Source: Chryseobacterium sp. ON_d1
GTDB taxonomy: Bacteria; Bacteroidota; Bacteroidia; Flavobacteriales; Weeksellaceae
Assembly (NCBI RefSeq): GCF_006829085.1
Contig: NZ_BJTC01000001.1
Span: forward strand, 442,500-506,499
DNA: 64,000 bases
Direction: 5' to 3'
Shown here: one piece after another, positions 16,831 through 26,694 of the stretch
Numbering within the stretch: position 1 is the first letter of the stretch
Layout: each line of letters starts with the position of its first letter
Translations under genes and position numbers: made by a program
The notes under the pieces: model-generated
What the model was told of the DNA's origin: nothing
The model's input: only the letters and a program-made list of their open reading frames with translations
Databases searched by the model: none

Positions 16831-17741
16831 TTAGAAGATTGAAATACAATGAAATTGATTTTGTAAAATATGCTCAATGTTTAGAAAATTCTGAACAAAG
16901 AAAATATTCTGCTACTAAAGACTTTTTAGATACTGCTTCAACGATTCCGTGGGAAATTCTCGTCTATAAAGATTATGAAGCAGTAATGCCTGTACCTTTT
17001 GTAAGAAAATACGGCTTGAAAATCGTGCACAATCCTAAACTGTGCCAGCAGCTTGGTGTGTTTTCCCATAAGGATAATGTGGATCTTAATGAGGCTTTTT
17101 TAGAATTTCTGAAAAGAAATTACATGATCAGGGCCTACCCGTTCAATGATATAAACCAGCTTCGTACAAAGCTCAGAATCAAAAAAAATTTTTTGCTGTA
17201 TCCTGATTCTTATGAGAAAGTTTACAACAGGTATTCTCCAAAGCGAAAACGGAAACTGAGGTTAGATGAATCTGTTTTAAAAGATTCGGAAATCAAAATC
17301 ATTTCTTATGATCAGGCAAAGATCTTTATAGAAGCAAATACCCTGGGATTAAGCAAAGACAGTGATCTGCCTGACTTTATGAGGATTTTTGAAAGTTTTC
17401 ACAGATCAGGATATCTTAAGTTTACTGCTTTTTACTATCAGCACAGGATAATCAATGTAATTGCTACTTATAGAGATGGTAATATGGTGGCGCTTCTTGG
17501 GAATTTTAATGATAAGGATTACGTTAAATTATCCGGAGCATCCGTCTTGATAGACCATGTCATCAAAGAAAATATCGAAACTCATATCTTTGATTTCGAA
17601 GGAGGTGAACTTCCCAATATTGAAGAGTTTTTCAGAGGATTCCGCCCAGAGTTAAAACCTTATGGCATCATTGAAAATTCAAAAAAGAACCTTTTTAAAA
17701 AGCTGGGCTGTCTTATCTTGGGTGGAAAGTCTTTTTTATGA
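16827..17741 (+). CDS. GNAT/FemAB-like acyltransferase-fold protein
   Basis: 304 residues, no signal peptide. The N-terminal part (MPVPFVRKYGLKIVHNP) and the C-terminal part (GYLKFTAFYYQHRIINVIA ... LLGNFND ... FDFEGGELPNIEEFFRGF) have the look of a two-lobe FemAB/GNAT fold, in which the second lobe ends with a conserved FRGF-type loop. Relatives transfer amino acids or acyl groups to peptidoglycan or lipids. The substrate is unknown. It is coupled to radC by a 4-base overlap. Confidence 0.6.
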   Translation: MIRRLKYNEIDFVKYAQCLENSEQRKYSATKDFLDTASTIPWEILVYKDYEAVMPVPFVRKYGLKIVHNPKLCQQLGVFSHKDNVDLNEAFLEFLKRNYMIRAYPFNDINQLRTKLRIKKNFLLYPDSYEKVYNRYSPKRKRKLRLDESVLKDSEIKIISYDQAKIFIEANTLGLSKDSDLPDFMRIFESFHRSGYLKFTAFYYQHRIINVIATYRDGNMVALLGNFNDKDYVKLSGASVLIDHVIKENIETHIFDFEGGELPNIEEFFRGFRPELKPYGIIENSKKNLFKKLGCLILGGKSFL

Positions 17742-17814
17742 TGAAAAGCATTGTTTAGATTGGTTCTAATTAAGTAATATTCCGTAACTTTATAAAATCC
17801 TTAGCAAAACAGTT

Positions 17815-18747
17815 ATGTTACAACAGATTCGTCAGTACAAACTCTCCTATATGCTTTATAACCTTTTTAAAAAGAGCAAGTTAAAGCATAATATTCCACT
17901 GTATAAAAAATACGGAATCAATAAAAGCTATTTTTCAAGCATTTCAAGTAAGGATTTTGCCCATCTGCCTGCCAGTGAAAGAAAAGTAGACTATACAAAG
18001 CTTACGGAAACCCCCTTTTTTAAGAAGCTGTCTGAAGAAAATAAAGCAAGCGCTCTTCAATATGACGATAACGGGTATATGATTCTCAGGAATTACCTTA
18101 CTCCGGAGACAGCAGATCAGATCAATATGGAAATTGATAAACTGATGAAAGATGGAACTTTGAAGTTCATTTATGGCGGAAAACTGATGTTTGCCATCCA
18201 TCATTCAGAAATCATTAAAAATATAGGGAGTGACAGAGAGCTGTTAGACTTTTTATCTGTTTTACTGGATGGTAAATCCAAACTTTTCCAAAGCATAAAT
18301 TTCATTAACGGGAGCCAGCAGAAAACACATTCTGACAGCATTCACATGACAACCTACCCATTGGGAGGTTTACTGGGAGTCTGGATTGCGCTGGAGGATG
18401 TGGATGAAACAAACGGAGCTTTACATTATATTCCTAAAAGCCATAAACTTCCATATTTCCTGAATTCGGATTATGATAATGAAGGAACTGCCTTAAAAAT
18501 TGGCAAAAAAAGTTACAGGGCTTACGAGACTTTCCTTGAAGACAAAGTAAAAGAGCTGGGATTAAAAAAAGAGATTTTTAAAGCTAAAAAAGGCGATCTG
18601 CTGATATGGCATGCCAATATTCTTCATGGTGGTGAACCTCATACCGATAAAAACAGAACCCGTAAAAGTCTTGTGTACCATTTCTTTGATGAAAACAGTG
18701 TATGCTATCACGAAGTAACCCAAAGACCGGCCCTGTTTGAACTTTAA
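17815..18747 (+). CDS. Phytanoyl-CoA dioxygenase (PhyH) family protein
   Basis: 310 residues, Fe(II)/2-oxoglutarate-dependent fold. The facial triad is visible: HSD (KTHSDSIHM) and the distal His in HANILHGGEPH, with the 2-oxoglutarate Arg in TRKSLVYHFF. The centre has VWIALEDVDETNGALHYIP, the classic PhyH block. Substrates of bacterial relatives range from lipids to natural products, so none can be assigned. The N-terminal 60 residues are basic. It sits between an acyltransferase-like gene and a membrane protein on one strand. Confidence 0.85.
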   Translation: MLQQIRQYKLSYMLYNLFKKSKLKHNIPLYKKYGINKSYFSSISSKDFAHLPASERKVDYTKLTETPFFKKLSEENKASALQYDDNGYMILRNYLTPETADQINMEIDKLMKDGTLKFIYGGKLMFAIHHSEIIKNIGSDRELLDFLSVLLDGKSKLFQSINFINGSQQKTHSDSIHMTTYPLGGLLGVWIALEDVDETNGALHYIPKSHKLPYFLNSDYDNEGTALKIGKKSYRAYETFLEDKVKELGLKKEIFKAKKGDLLIWHANILHGGEPHTDKNRTRKSLVYHFFDENSVCYHEVTQRPALFEL

Positions 18748-18838
18748 TCTAAGCTGATTCCTTAAGGTATAAAAGCTTTTATAAGAATGCAGATTTAAAA
18801 AGATAGTTTTTTTACATTTGTGTCCTTATATATCATGT

Positions 18839-20011
18839 ATGAAAAAAAGGAATATTCTTGTTTTTATATTTTCCATCTATGTATGCATTATGTCATACTA
18901 CCTGTATACCCACCAGTATTACAATACGGATATGGAAGCATACATGGGACTGATTTATAAAACGGAATATCCCGAAATGAAAATTGAAGAGATTCACCGG
19001 AAAGTCTATGCTGAACTGAGAGAAAAGAATCCTGATTTCGCCGGGTTAGGTCCTGTGAATCCCATGGCTGAGGAAGTTGCTGAAGGAGAGCGTACCTATT
19101 ATAAAATATTATCAGAAAATCCTAAAGCCTATGAAGAAGAACTGCAGCTTTTTGTGGTAAAACCTTTCTATAATTTCATTAATTGGCTATTCTTTAAACT
19201 GGGATTCAGTGCCTCTGCTTCTACTTTTTTAATTTCAATAATTTCCTATGCCCTGATTATCATCCTGATTTTCAGTTTTCTGATCAGGATTTTGAAAAAT
19301 TATCCCCTGGCATTGATCATAACAATTCTAATCTCTCTGTTCAAACCTCTTTTAGAATCAAGCAGGCATGCTTCTGCAGATTCTTTATCTTGCCTGCTTC
19401 TGCTTTTAAGTTTTTATGCATTTTCTGTTAAAAAGCATTTTTTTTCAGCTGGTATATTTGCCATGCTATGCGTACTGACCAGGCCGGAGTATTTTATTCT
19501 CTATTCATTTCTGTATGCACTGATCTATCTTTATAAAAACAAACTTCAGATTAAGACCGTTCCAATACTGATCTCTTACGGATATCTTTTTCTTTCCTTC
19601 TTCCTGATACAGGCTTTTAACCAGGTCTCATGGTCCACACTTTTTATGAATCAGTTTACCAAAGTTCAGATTTATCCTGTGTCGCAGCCTGATCCGTTCT
19701 TATTGTCAGACTATATTCATTTTATTAAAAGCAAAGTGATGCTGGAGTTCAATGCTTCATATTTTCCTCTTCTGCTGATTTTTATTGTGGTTATTCTGGC
19801 CAACCGTTTTTCATTCAGGGACAAAAAAAATCAGGCTCAGGTCTTATTTTTTGCTGCTATTTATGCTACAGTCATGTTGAGATTTCTGGTTTTTCCCTCC
19901 CTGGTCAACAGGATGATGCTGGGCTTTTATCTCATCATTATGCTTGCATTGATCTATATACAGAATTCTAAAGTGGATATCTTTAAAAACTCTTTAGAAG
20001 ACGGAAAATAA
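18839..20011 (+). CDS. Polytopic membrane protein, glycosyltransferase-like topology
   Basis: 390 residues with about nine to ten hydrophobic helices and an acidic extracytoplasmic loop near residues 35-100. The layout (short N-terminal helix, large loop, then paired helices with RPEYFILYSFLYALIYLY) is like GT39/GT83-type or EpsG-like polyprenol glycosyltransferases, but I see no diagnostic motif. The frame opens at a TTG (18818) which is the end of a -7 box TACATTTG (18813-18820), so I start at ATG 18839. Unknown function; probably cell-surface related. Confidence 0.65.
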   Translation: MKKRNILVFIFSIYVCIMSYYLYTHQYYNTDMEAYMGLIYKTEYPEMKIEEIHRKVYAELREKNPDFAGLGPVNPMAEEVAEGERTYYKILSENPKAYEEELQLFVVKPFYNFINWLFFKLGFSASASTFLISIISYALIIILIFSFLIRILKNYPLALIITILISLFKPLLESSRHASADSLSCLLLLLSFYAFSVKKHFFSAGIFAMLCVLTRPEYFILYSFLYALIYLYKNKLQIKTVPILISYGYLFLSFFLIQAFNQVSWSTLFMNQFTKVQIYPVSQPDPFLLSDYIHFIKSKVMLEFNASYFPLLLIFIVVILANRFSFRDKKNQAQVLFFAAIYATVMLRFLVFPSLVNRMMLGFYLIIMLALIYIQNSKVDIFKNSLEDGK

Positions 20012-20035
20012 TTAGTAATTTTGCAGTCTAAAATT

Positions 20036-20548
20036 ATGATGAATCTTTCAGGATATCTACCGTATGCATTTGCATTAATTATTGCAATTCCTTTTTTGGT
20101 TTTGCTACGACAATTTGTACATTCATACATTACCCTTAAAAATCAGGAAATCAAACTGCTTAGTGTGAAATCAAATTCAGAGAACAAAGCACATTCCTAT
20201 GAAAGAATGACTCTGTTTCTGGACAGAATAAAGCCTTCAAACCTTATTCAGAGATTTGATAGAGAACTGGCTGTTCATGAGTTTATTTTCCTTACAGAAA
20301 AAGCAATCCATGAAGAATTCGAATATAACTCTTCACAGCAGCTTTACATCACAAAAAATTCATGGAAGAATATTGTAGATTCTAAAAATGCAATCATCGA
20401 ACTGCTTCACAAGACCTATGACGGATTGAAAGGAGAGGTCCAGCTGGATGAATTCAAAACGATTTTCATCATGAACTATATGGAAGGCAACGACTATATT
20501 GCTGAAACCATAGAAGATTTAAGAAAAGAAATTTTAATAATAACTTAA
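20036..20548 (+). CDS. Small membrane-anchored conserved protein of unknown function
   Basis: 170 residues: one N-terminal transmembrane helix (about 5-25, YAFALIIAIPFLVLL), then a soluble helical domain (RMTLFLDRIKPSNLIQRFD, later FKTIFIMNYMEGNDYIAETI). I have the impression of a Bacteroidota-specific family but know no function. The frame could begin at TTG 20021, but that is the last triplet of a -7 box TAATTTTG (20016-20023); ATG 20036 or 20039 is more likely. The soluble pyrophosphatase gene follows 17 bases downstream. Confidence 0.65.
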   Translation: MMNLSGYLPYAFALIIAIPFLVLLRQFVHSYITLKNQEIKLLSVKSNSENKAHSYERMTLFLDRIKPSNLIQRFDRELAVHEFIFLTEKAIHEEFEYNSSQQLYITKNSWKNIVDSKNAIIELLHKTYDGLKGEVQLDEFKTIFIMNYMEGNDYIAETIEDLRKEILIIT

Positions 20549-20565
20549 AAAATAACAGATAAATA

Positions 20566-21177
20566 ATGATTCCAAATTTTAAAGCACATCCATGGCACGG
20601 AATTTCTGCAGGGGAAGATGCGCCAAATGTTGTAAATGTATTTGTGGAAATTGTTCCTTCAGATACTATTAAATATGAAGTAGATAAAGAAACAGGATAT
20701 TTAAAGGTAGACAGGCCGCAGAAATTTTCTAATATTATCCCGGCTTTATATGGTTTTGTTCCAAGAACATACTGTGATAATGAGGTGATGAAGCTTGCTG
20801 TAGAAGCCGGAGCTGATGATGTGACTATGGGAGACCATGACCCGCTTGATATCTGTGTTTTAAGTTCTCACAATATCCATGCCGGAGGTCTATTGATGGA
20901 AGCTATTCCAATCGGTGGCTTCAAAATGATCGACGGGGGAGAAGCTGATGACAAGATCGTTGCAGTAATGATCAATGACCATGCTTTCGGACACTTCAGA
21001 GATATTGCTGAATTACCAGAAGCGGAAGTAAAAAGATTAATGCACTATTTCCTTACATACAAAAACCTACCGGATGAACCGGCAAAATGTAGAATTCAGG
21101 AAGTTTACGGTGCAGAACATGCAAGAAAAGTGATTAAAGCTTCTCAAATAGATTATGCAGATAAATTCGGAGGATAA
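20566..21177 (+). CDS. ppa: Soluble inorganic pyrophosphatase (family I)
   Basis: 203 residues. Family I active-site residues are present: YGFVPRTYCD and the metal motif DHDPLDICV, plus the N-terminal HPWHGI segment seen in Bacteroidota members. It hydrolyses pyrophosphate to drive biosynthesis in the cytoplasm. It is followed by a strong terminator and then by a membrane pyrophosphatase, so both ways of using pyrophosphate lie side by side. It is probably co-transcribed with the small membrane-anchored protein upstream. Confidence 0.94.
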   Translation: MIPNFKAHPWHGISAGEDAPNVVNVFVEIVPSDTIKYEVDKETGYLKVDRPQKFSNIIPALYGFVPRTYCDNEVMKLAVEAGADDVTMGDHDPLDICVLSSHNIHAGGLLMEAIPIGGFKMIDGGEADDKIVAVMINDHAFGHFRDIAELPEAEVKRLMHYFLTYKNLPDEPAKCRIQEVYGAEHARKVIKASQIDYADKFGG

Positions 21178-21197
21178 GATCTTCTTAATTCAATACC

Positions 21198-21233
21198 AAA
21201 AAAGGATAGACAGCCGTTGTCTATCCTTTTTTA
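21198..21233 (+). terminator. Terminator after the soluble pyrophosphatase gene
   Basis: GGATAGACA / TGTCTATCC stem flanked by A6 and T6, a strong bidirectional-looking terminator. Confidence 0.85.
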
Positions 21234-21423
21234 TGATATAACCGTCAATTTTCCAGTCATTTTCAGGACTTTTTTCAATAATTTTAATCATAATGATTCT
21301 TATACAGTCATATTGTTTTTTTCTGATTTTCAGCCCGTAAAAACAGAACTGTTATATTTTTTAATGCTTTGCTGGTAATTATTTATTATATTTAATTTTC
21401 TATTACCAAAAAAATATTAAACT

Positions 21424-24153
21424 ATGGATCTATTTGTGTTAGTGCCAATTTTTGGTGTCGTAGCTTTGATTTATACATTTCTTCAGAGCAACTGGGTCAA
21501 TAAACAGAATGCCGGAAATGAAAAAATGAAAACAATCAGCGGGCATATTGCAGACGGTGCAATGGCTTTTCTAAAGGCTGAATACAAAATCTTAACGTAC
21601 TTTGTCGTAGTGGTCGCCATTTTACTGGCAGTAATGGGATCCAGCAATGCCAACTCTCACTGGAGTATCGGAATTGCCTTCGTGGTAGGAGCCATATTTT
21701 CAGCATCCGCAGGCTTTATCGGGATGAAAATCGCTACCAAAGCCAATGTAAGGACTGCGGAAGCGGCAAGAACTTCACTTTCAAAAGCTCTTAAAGTATC
21801 TTTTACCGGTGGTTCAGTAATGGGAATGGGAGTTGCAGGGCTGGCTGTTTTAGGACTGGGAGCGCTGTTTCTGATTATTAAGCAGATTTTTGCTCCGGAT
21901 GCTACCGTAGATTCTCACGAAATGGAACGAACCATAGAAATTCTTACCGGATTTTCTCTCGGAGCAGAGTCTATAGCCCTTTTTGCAAGAGTAGGAGGTG
22001 GTATTTATACAAAAGCGGCTGATGTAGGGGCCGATCTTGTAGGAAAAGTAGAAGCCGGGATTCCGGAAGACGACCCAAGAAATCCTGCAACAATTGCAGA
22101 TAACGTAGGAGATAACGTAGGAGATGTCGCCGGAATGGGAGCCGATCTTTTCGGATCATATGTTGCTACAGTGCTTGCCACTATGGTTTTAGGAAGAGAA
22201 ACTGTTTCTGATGATGCCTTCGGAGGTTTTGCCCCGATTCTTTTACCCATGCTGATTGCAGGAACAGGAATTATATTTTCAATGATTGGAACTTTATTTG
22301 TAAAAATTAATGATAATGAAGGCTCATCAACATCCAGCGTACAGAACGCGCTGAATCTTGGAAACTGGGGCAGTATCGTTATTACTGCCATTGCATCATA
22401 TTTCCTGGTAACCTATATTCTTCCCGAAAAAATGGTTTTGAGAGGCCACGAGTTTACTAAAATGGGAGTATTCGGTGCGATCATGGTAGGATTGGTTGTG
22501 GGAACTTTAATGAGTATTATCACAGAATATTATACGGCTATGGGAAAAAGACCGGTTTCCAGTATTGTGAGACAGTCTTCTACAGGACACGCAACCAACA
22601 TTATCGGAGGGTTATCCGTTGGTATGGAGTCTACCTTGCTTCCGATTATTGTATTGGCTGGAGGTATTTATGGTTCCTATCTCTGTGCAGGCCTTTACGG
22701 AGTTGCAATTGCAGCGGCAGGTATGATGGCTACTACAGCTATGCAGCTGGCTATCGATGCCTTCGGGCCTATTGCAGATAATGCAGGGGGTATTGCTGAA
22801 ATGAGTGAGCTTCCTAAAGAAGTACGTGAAAAAACAGATATCCTGGATGCCGTAGGGAATACAACGGCAGCTACCGGAAAAGGATTTGCCATTGCTTCAG
22901 CCGCTTTGACCGCCTTAGCCTTATTTGCGGCCTTCGTAGGAATTGCAGGGATTGATGGTATTGACATTTACAGAGCAGATGTTCTGGCAGGGCTGTTTGT
23001 TGGCGGAATGATTCCCTTTATCTTTTCATCTTTGGCCATTACAGCGGTTGGACAGGCTGCAATGGCAATGGTAGAAGAAGTAAGAAGGCAGTTTCGGGAA
23101 ATTCCGGGAATTTTAGAGGGAAAAGCGCAGCCGGAATATGAAAAATGCGTGGCTATTTCCACCGATGCCTCTATCAGAAAAATGATGTTACCTGGAGCTA
23201 TTGCTATCATTTCACCTTTACTGATCGGATTTATTTTCGGACCTGAAGTACTGGGAGGATTCTTGGCAGGAGCTACAGTTTGTGGTGTTTTGATGGGAAT
23301 GTTTCAGAACAATGCAGGGGGTGCATGGGATAATGCTAAAAAATCATTTGAAAAAGGAGTGGATATCAACGGGCAGACTTATTATAAAGGTTCAGAACCT
23401 CATAAAGCATCGGTAACAGGAGATACTGTTGGAGATCCGTTTAAAGATACATCTGGCCCGTCGATGAATATCCTGATCAAATTAATGTCAATCGTTTCCT
23501 TAGTGATTGCACCTACTTTAGCAGTATTGCATAAAGATAAAATTGAGGCAAACAGAAAAGCAAAGATTGAAAGTCTTACCAGAGTATCCGCAAATGCCAC
23601 TGTAGTTGCAGATTCTAATGCAGCTCAGGTTGTTCCGGGTCAGGTTCAGGGACACCTTAATGAAAACGGAGACTTTGTATACGAAACAGGCAATATCCAG
23701 AAAATAAAACTGGATGGAGGAAAAACAATTGCTATAGGAGACGGAAGCCAGCTTTATCAGCTATATAACGCTGTTAAACAAAAAGATAAATCTGTTTTAG
23801 ATCCTAATAAGTGGTATACCATTGAAAACCTTTATTTTGAAACAGGCTCAAGCGATTTAAAACCAGGTTATGAACTTCAGTTAAACACCTTGGCTGAAAT
23901 TTTAAATGCGTATCCTGATCTGAAAATAAAATTAGGAGGCTATACCGATAACAGTGGAAATGAAGAAAGCAATCTTCAGTTATCCAGCCTAAGGGCACAA
24001 ACCGCTAAGCTTAAATTACTTGAGCTGGGAGTTTCAGCAGACAGAATAGAAGCTGAAGGATATGGATCTCAACATCCGGTATGTGAAGCTAATGACACTG
24101 ATGAATGTAAAGCAAAAAACAGAAGAATTGATGTAAGAGTTTTAGCGCTCTAA
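21424..24153 (+). CDS. hppA: Membrane-bound ion-pumping pyrophosphatase with C-terminal OmpA domain
   Basis: 909 residues. Residues about 1-705 are a 16-helix membrane pyrophosphatase with the signature [13 protein letters not shown], the acidic motif [19 protein letters not shown] and a C-terminal [15 protein letters not shown]. The segment [10 protein letters not shown] has Ala where K+-independent enzymes carry Lys, so a K+-dependent, possibly Na+-pumping type is expected. Residues about 706-795 are a linker. Residues about 797-909 form an OmpA-like peptidoglycan-binding domain ([43 protein letters not shown]). Plain members end near 700-800 residues. With an even helix number the tail would lie in the periplasm, where it could bind the cell wall. 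Confidence 0.93.
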   Translation: MDLFVLVPIFGVVALIYTFLQSNWVNKQNAGNEKMKTISGHIADGAMAFLKAEYKILTYFVVVVAILLAVMGSSNANSHWSIGIAFVVGAIFSASAGFIGMKIATKANVRTAEAARTSLSKALKVSFTGGSVMGMGVAGLAVLGLGALFLIIKQIFAPDATVDSHEMERTIEILTGFSLGAESIALFARVGGGIYTKAADVGADLVGKVEAGIPEDDPRNPATIADNVGDNVGDVAGMGADLFGSYVATVLATMVLGRETVSDDAFGGFAPILLPMLIAGTGIIFSMIGTLFVKINDNEGSSTSSVQNALNLGNWGSIVITAIASYFLVTYILPEKMVLRGHEFTKMGVFGAIMVGLVVGTLMSIITEYYTAMGKRPVSSIVRQSSTGHATNIIGGLSVGMESTLLPIIVLAGGIYGSYLCAGLYGVAIAAAGMMATTAMQLAIDAFGPIADNAGGIAEMSELPKEVREKTDILDAVGNTTAATGKGFAIASAALTALALFAAFVGIAGIDGIDIYRADVLAGLFVGGMIPFIFSSLAITAVGQAAMAMVEEVRRQFREIPGILEGKAQPEYEKCVAISTDASIRKMMLPGAIAIISPLLIGFIFGPEVLGGFLAGATVCGVLMGMFQNNAGGAWDNAKKSFEKGVDINGQTYYKGSEPHKASVTGDTVGDPFKDTSGPSMNILIKLMSIVSLVIAPTLAVLHKDKIEANRKAKIESLTRVSANATVVADSNAAQVVPGQVQGHLNENGDFVYETGNIQKIKLDGGKTIAIGDGSQLYQLYNAVKQKDKSVLDPNKWYTIENLYFETGSSDLKPGYELQLNTLAEILNAYPDLKIKLGGYTDNSGNEESNLQLSSLRAQTAKLKLLELGVSADRIEAEGYGSQHPVCEANDTDECKAKNRRIDVRVLAL

Positions 24154-24172
24154 AATCAATGTAAAAATACTG

Positions 24173-24201
24173 AAAAGCATCGCTCTGGCGGTGCTTTTTT
24201 C
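24173..24201 (+). terminator. Terminator after the membrane pyrophosphatase gene
   Basis: AAAAGCATCGC / GCGGTGCTTTT stem, loop TCTG, T6 tail, 20 bases after the stop. Confidence 0.8.
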
Positions 24202-24241
24202 ATATCTATTCTGGTTAAGTTAAAAAACATGGAAAAGAAAA

Positions 24242-24301
24242 TTCCTACAATCATCTGTAAAAATCTGGGTAATCTAATCTGTGGGAAAAGCCATGTAGGA
24301 A
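24242..24301. repeat. Short element with 8-bp terminal inverted repeats
   Basis: TTCCTACA (24242-24249) and TGTAGGAA (24294-24301) bound about 44 bases holding three ATCTG-type direct repeats. It may be a small repeat element or a terminator for the aminotransferase gene, whose stop codon it touches. Confidence 0.4.
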
Positions 24302-24303
24302 AA

Positions 24304-25443
24304 TTAAAGATTCTTTTTCAGATGCTCTAATGCCTGGATAATCAGTTCATCTTTTTTAGCAAAACTGAACCTGACGTAATCCGAATTCTGTCTTGCATTA
24401 TAAAAAGCAGAAAGTGGGAGGCAGGATACCTTTTTCTCAACGGTAAGCCATCTCGAAAATTCTACATCTGTCATGCTTTTGGAAACACTTCTGAAATTGA
24501 CGATCTGGAAAACGCTTCCTTCTGTTTGGTGCTCAATCTGTAGAGAAGTTTCCTGCAACAGATTATTGAAAATATCCCTTTTTTTCTGCATGACTTTTTT
24601 GTTGCGATCCGGCTCGAACACATTAAGATACATAGCTACTGCATATTGAGCCGGAGCATTGACACTGTAAGAGATATATTGCTGATGGCAACGGAATTTT
24701 GCTGTCAAAGCTTCAGGAGCAAGTATATAACTGACTTTCCATCCGGAAGTATGGAACATTTTTCCAAAAGAAAAAATACAAAATGTCTTCTCTCTAAGCT
24801 CAGGATGAATGAAAGAACTGTAATGATCGGTCTCATCGTAGCAGTAAGTGTCATATATTTCTTCGGAAACCAGATAAATATCCCGGTTTTTAATCATTTC
24901 ATACAGCTGATGCCAGTCTTCCTTTTTCCATACTTTTCCGGTGGGATTCTGGGGAGAATTGACAATGATGGCTTTTGTTTTTTCAGTAATGCAGTTTTTA
25001 AAACGGTCCCAGCAGATACTGAAATCGTTTTCAAGATCATAATAGACAGGAATTCCTCCATTCATCACAACCGCAGGTCCATAGGTGTAATAAGATGGCT
25101 GAATGATAATAACCTCATCGTTCTGATTAAGAATTGATTTGAGGGAAGTATATAAAGCAAAGGTTGCACAAGGTACAACAGTGATTTCGTCAGCCGTAAT
25201 GATAATTTTATGGATTCGTTTCGCGTTGAAATGAATAATACTTTCAATCAGGAGAGGATTTCCGGCAAGAGGCTCATAATGATAGGTAGCCTTTTCTGCA
25301 GCTTCTTTTAAAAAAAATGTCAGACGTTCATCAATATCGAAATCGGGAAGTCCCAGAGAAAGATCATAGCTTCCGTGTTTGGCTGCCAGTTCAGACATTT
25401 CTGTAAAAAAAGAGTAATGAGTAAATCCGTAAATTTCATCCAT
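24304..25443 (-). CDS. PLP-dependent aminotransferase, methionine/kynurenine type (class I)
   Basis: 379 residues, fold-type I. PLP contacts are visible: NSPQNPTGKVW, the Schiff-base lysine in FGKMFHTSGWK (K228) and the carboxylate-binding Arg in YVRFSFAK near the C-terminus. The N-terminus (LAAKHGSYDLSLGLPDFD) matches the YbdL/KAT-like group that transaminates methionine and related amino acids with 2-oxo acids. Exact substrate is inferred from family resemblance only. It stands alone; a TATATTTG box lies at 25461-25468 just upstream. Confidence 0.85.
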   Translation of the reverse strand: MDEIYGFTHYSFFTEMSELAAKHGSYDLSLGLPDFDIDERLTFFLKEAAEKATYHYEPLAGNPLLIESIIHFNAKRIHKIIITADEITVVPCATFALYTSLKSILNQNDEVIIIQPSYYTYGPAVVMNGGIPVYYDLENDFSICWDRFKNCITEKTKAIIVNSPQNPTGKVWKKEDWHQLYEMIKNRDIYLVSEEIYDTYCYDETDHYSSFIHPELREKTFCIFSFGKMFHTSGWKVSYILAPEALTAKFRCHQQYISYSVNAPAQYAVAMYLNVFEPDRNKKVMQKKRDIFNNLLQETSLQIEHQTEGSVFQIVNFRSVSKSMTDVEFSRWLTVEKKVSCLPLSAFYNARQNSDYVRFSFAKKDELIIQALEHLKKNL

Positions 25444-25603
25444 CTATTTTGTATTTTCATCAAATATAATAAAATTCTAATATCAAATTATATTTGAAAC
25501 TGATATGCTGTTAAATTTATAACGAAGAGTTTTTTAAATTGTCAGATTCACTAACCAGATTATGATTCGATAAAAATTGTTATTTTTAAGAAATTTATTC
25601 TTT

Positions 25604-26644
25604 ATGAGAAAAATACTTATCCCGTTATTGGCAATGGCGTTAGTGACCAGTTGCGGAACGGCAAAAATATCTGATGGGAACGCGTCCCATCCTGTTTCTA
25701 AGAAGCATGATAAAGCATTTAACAAGGCATATGAGGCCATTAATGCAGAAGACCTGAAGAAAAACCTTTATGTAATAGCAGCAGATGATATGGAGGGGCG
25801 GGACACCGGAAGCAAAGGGCAGAAAAAGGCGGGTGAGTATATCGTTAATTACTATAAAAATCTGGGTATTTCAGCACCTAAGGTATTAAATTCTTACTAT
25901 CAGAAAGTTCCGTCTGACTTCATGAAAAAAAGAGGGGGAGGTAATCTTCCTGATTCCGAAAACATTCTGGCCTTTATCGAAGGAAGTGAAAAACCGGAAG
26001 AAATTGTTGTCGTTTCTGCACACTATGATCATGTAGGAACAAAAAACGGAGTGGTATACAACGGAGCAGACGATGATGGAAGCGGAACGGTTGCCGTAAT
26101 GGAAATTGCCAAAGCATTCCAGCAGGCTAAAAAATCAGGAAAAGGACCTAAGAGATCTGTCTTATTCCTTCATGTTACCGGAGAAGAGCACGGGTTATTT
26201 GGTTCTGAATATTATTCTGAAAATCCTGTTTTCCCGTTAGCCAATACCGTTGTAGACCTTAATATTGATATGATTGGGCGTGATGATCCTGCCAACCGGG
26301 GAAAACAGTATGTGTATGTAATTGGCTCTGACATGCTGAGTTCTCAGCTTAAAGTAATCAATGAAGCGGCGAATAAAAGAACCAATAACCTGGAATTGAA
26401 TTACAAATATGATGATTTGAATGACCCTGAGCAGCTCTACTACCGCTCAGACCATTATAATTTTGCCAAGCATAATATTCCGGTAGCCTTTTTCTTTGAT
26501 GGTATTCATGAAGATTATCACAAACCGACAGATGATCCTGAAAAGATTGATTACCAGTTGCTGGAAAAAAGAACCCAGCTTATTTTTACCACAGCTTGGG
26601 ATATTGCCAACCGGGAAGAGAGACTCACGGTCGACAGAAAATAA
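25604..26644 (+). CDS. M28 family zinc aminopeptidase, lipoprotein
   Basis: 346 residues from ATG 25604 (the frame begins 9 codons earlier at a TTG). The signal peptide ends with lipobox LVTSC near residue 17. All five metal ligands of the M28 family appear in order: SAHYDHVG (His), GADDDGSG (Asp), TGEEHGLFGSEY (Glu), NIDMIGRDD (Asp) and the final His in FDGIHEDYHKPTD. The enzyme should cleave N-terminal residues from peptides, in the periplasm or at the outer membrane. Substrate unknown. No T9SS tail. Confidence 0.9.
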   Translation: MRKILIPLLAMALVTSCGTAKISDGNASHPVSKKHDKAFNKAYEAINAEDLKKNLYVIAADDMEGRDTGSKGQKKAGEYIVNYYKNLGISAPKVLNSYYQKVPSDFMKKRGGGNLPDSENILAFIEGSEKPEEIVVVSAHYDHVGTKNGVVYNGADDDGSGTVAVMEIAKAFQQAKKSGKGPKRSVLFLHVTGEEHGLFGSEYYSENPVFPLANTVVDLNIDMIGRDDPANRGKQYVYVIGSDMLSSQLKVINEAANKRTNNLELNYKYDDLNDPEQLYYRSDHYNFAKHNIPVAFFFDGIHEDYHKPTDDPEKIDYQLLEKRTQLIFTTAWDIANREERLTVDRK

Positions 26645-26694
26645 TCACCCGTTTTATTTCAGAGAGGAATTGAGTGGGGAAAAATACAAATACT

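Noticed and set aside
18768..18783. 16-bp palindrome TATAAAAGCTTTTATA as regulator site
   Set aside because: Very AT-rich and low in information; could be chance or a weak terminator of the dioxygenase gene.
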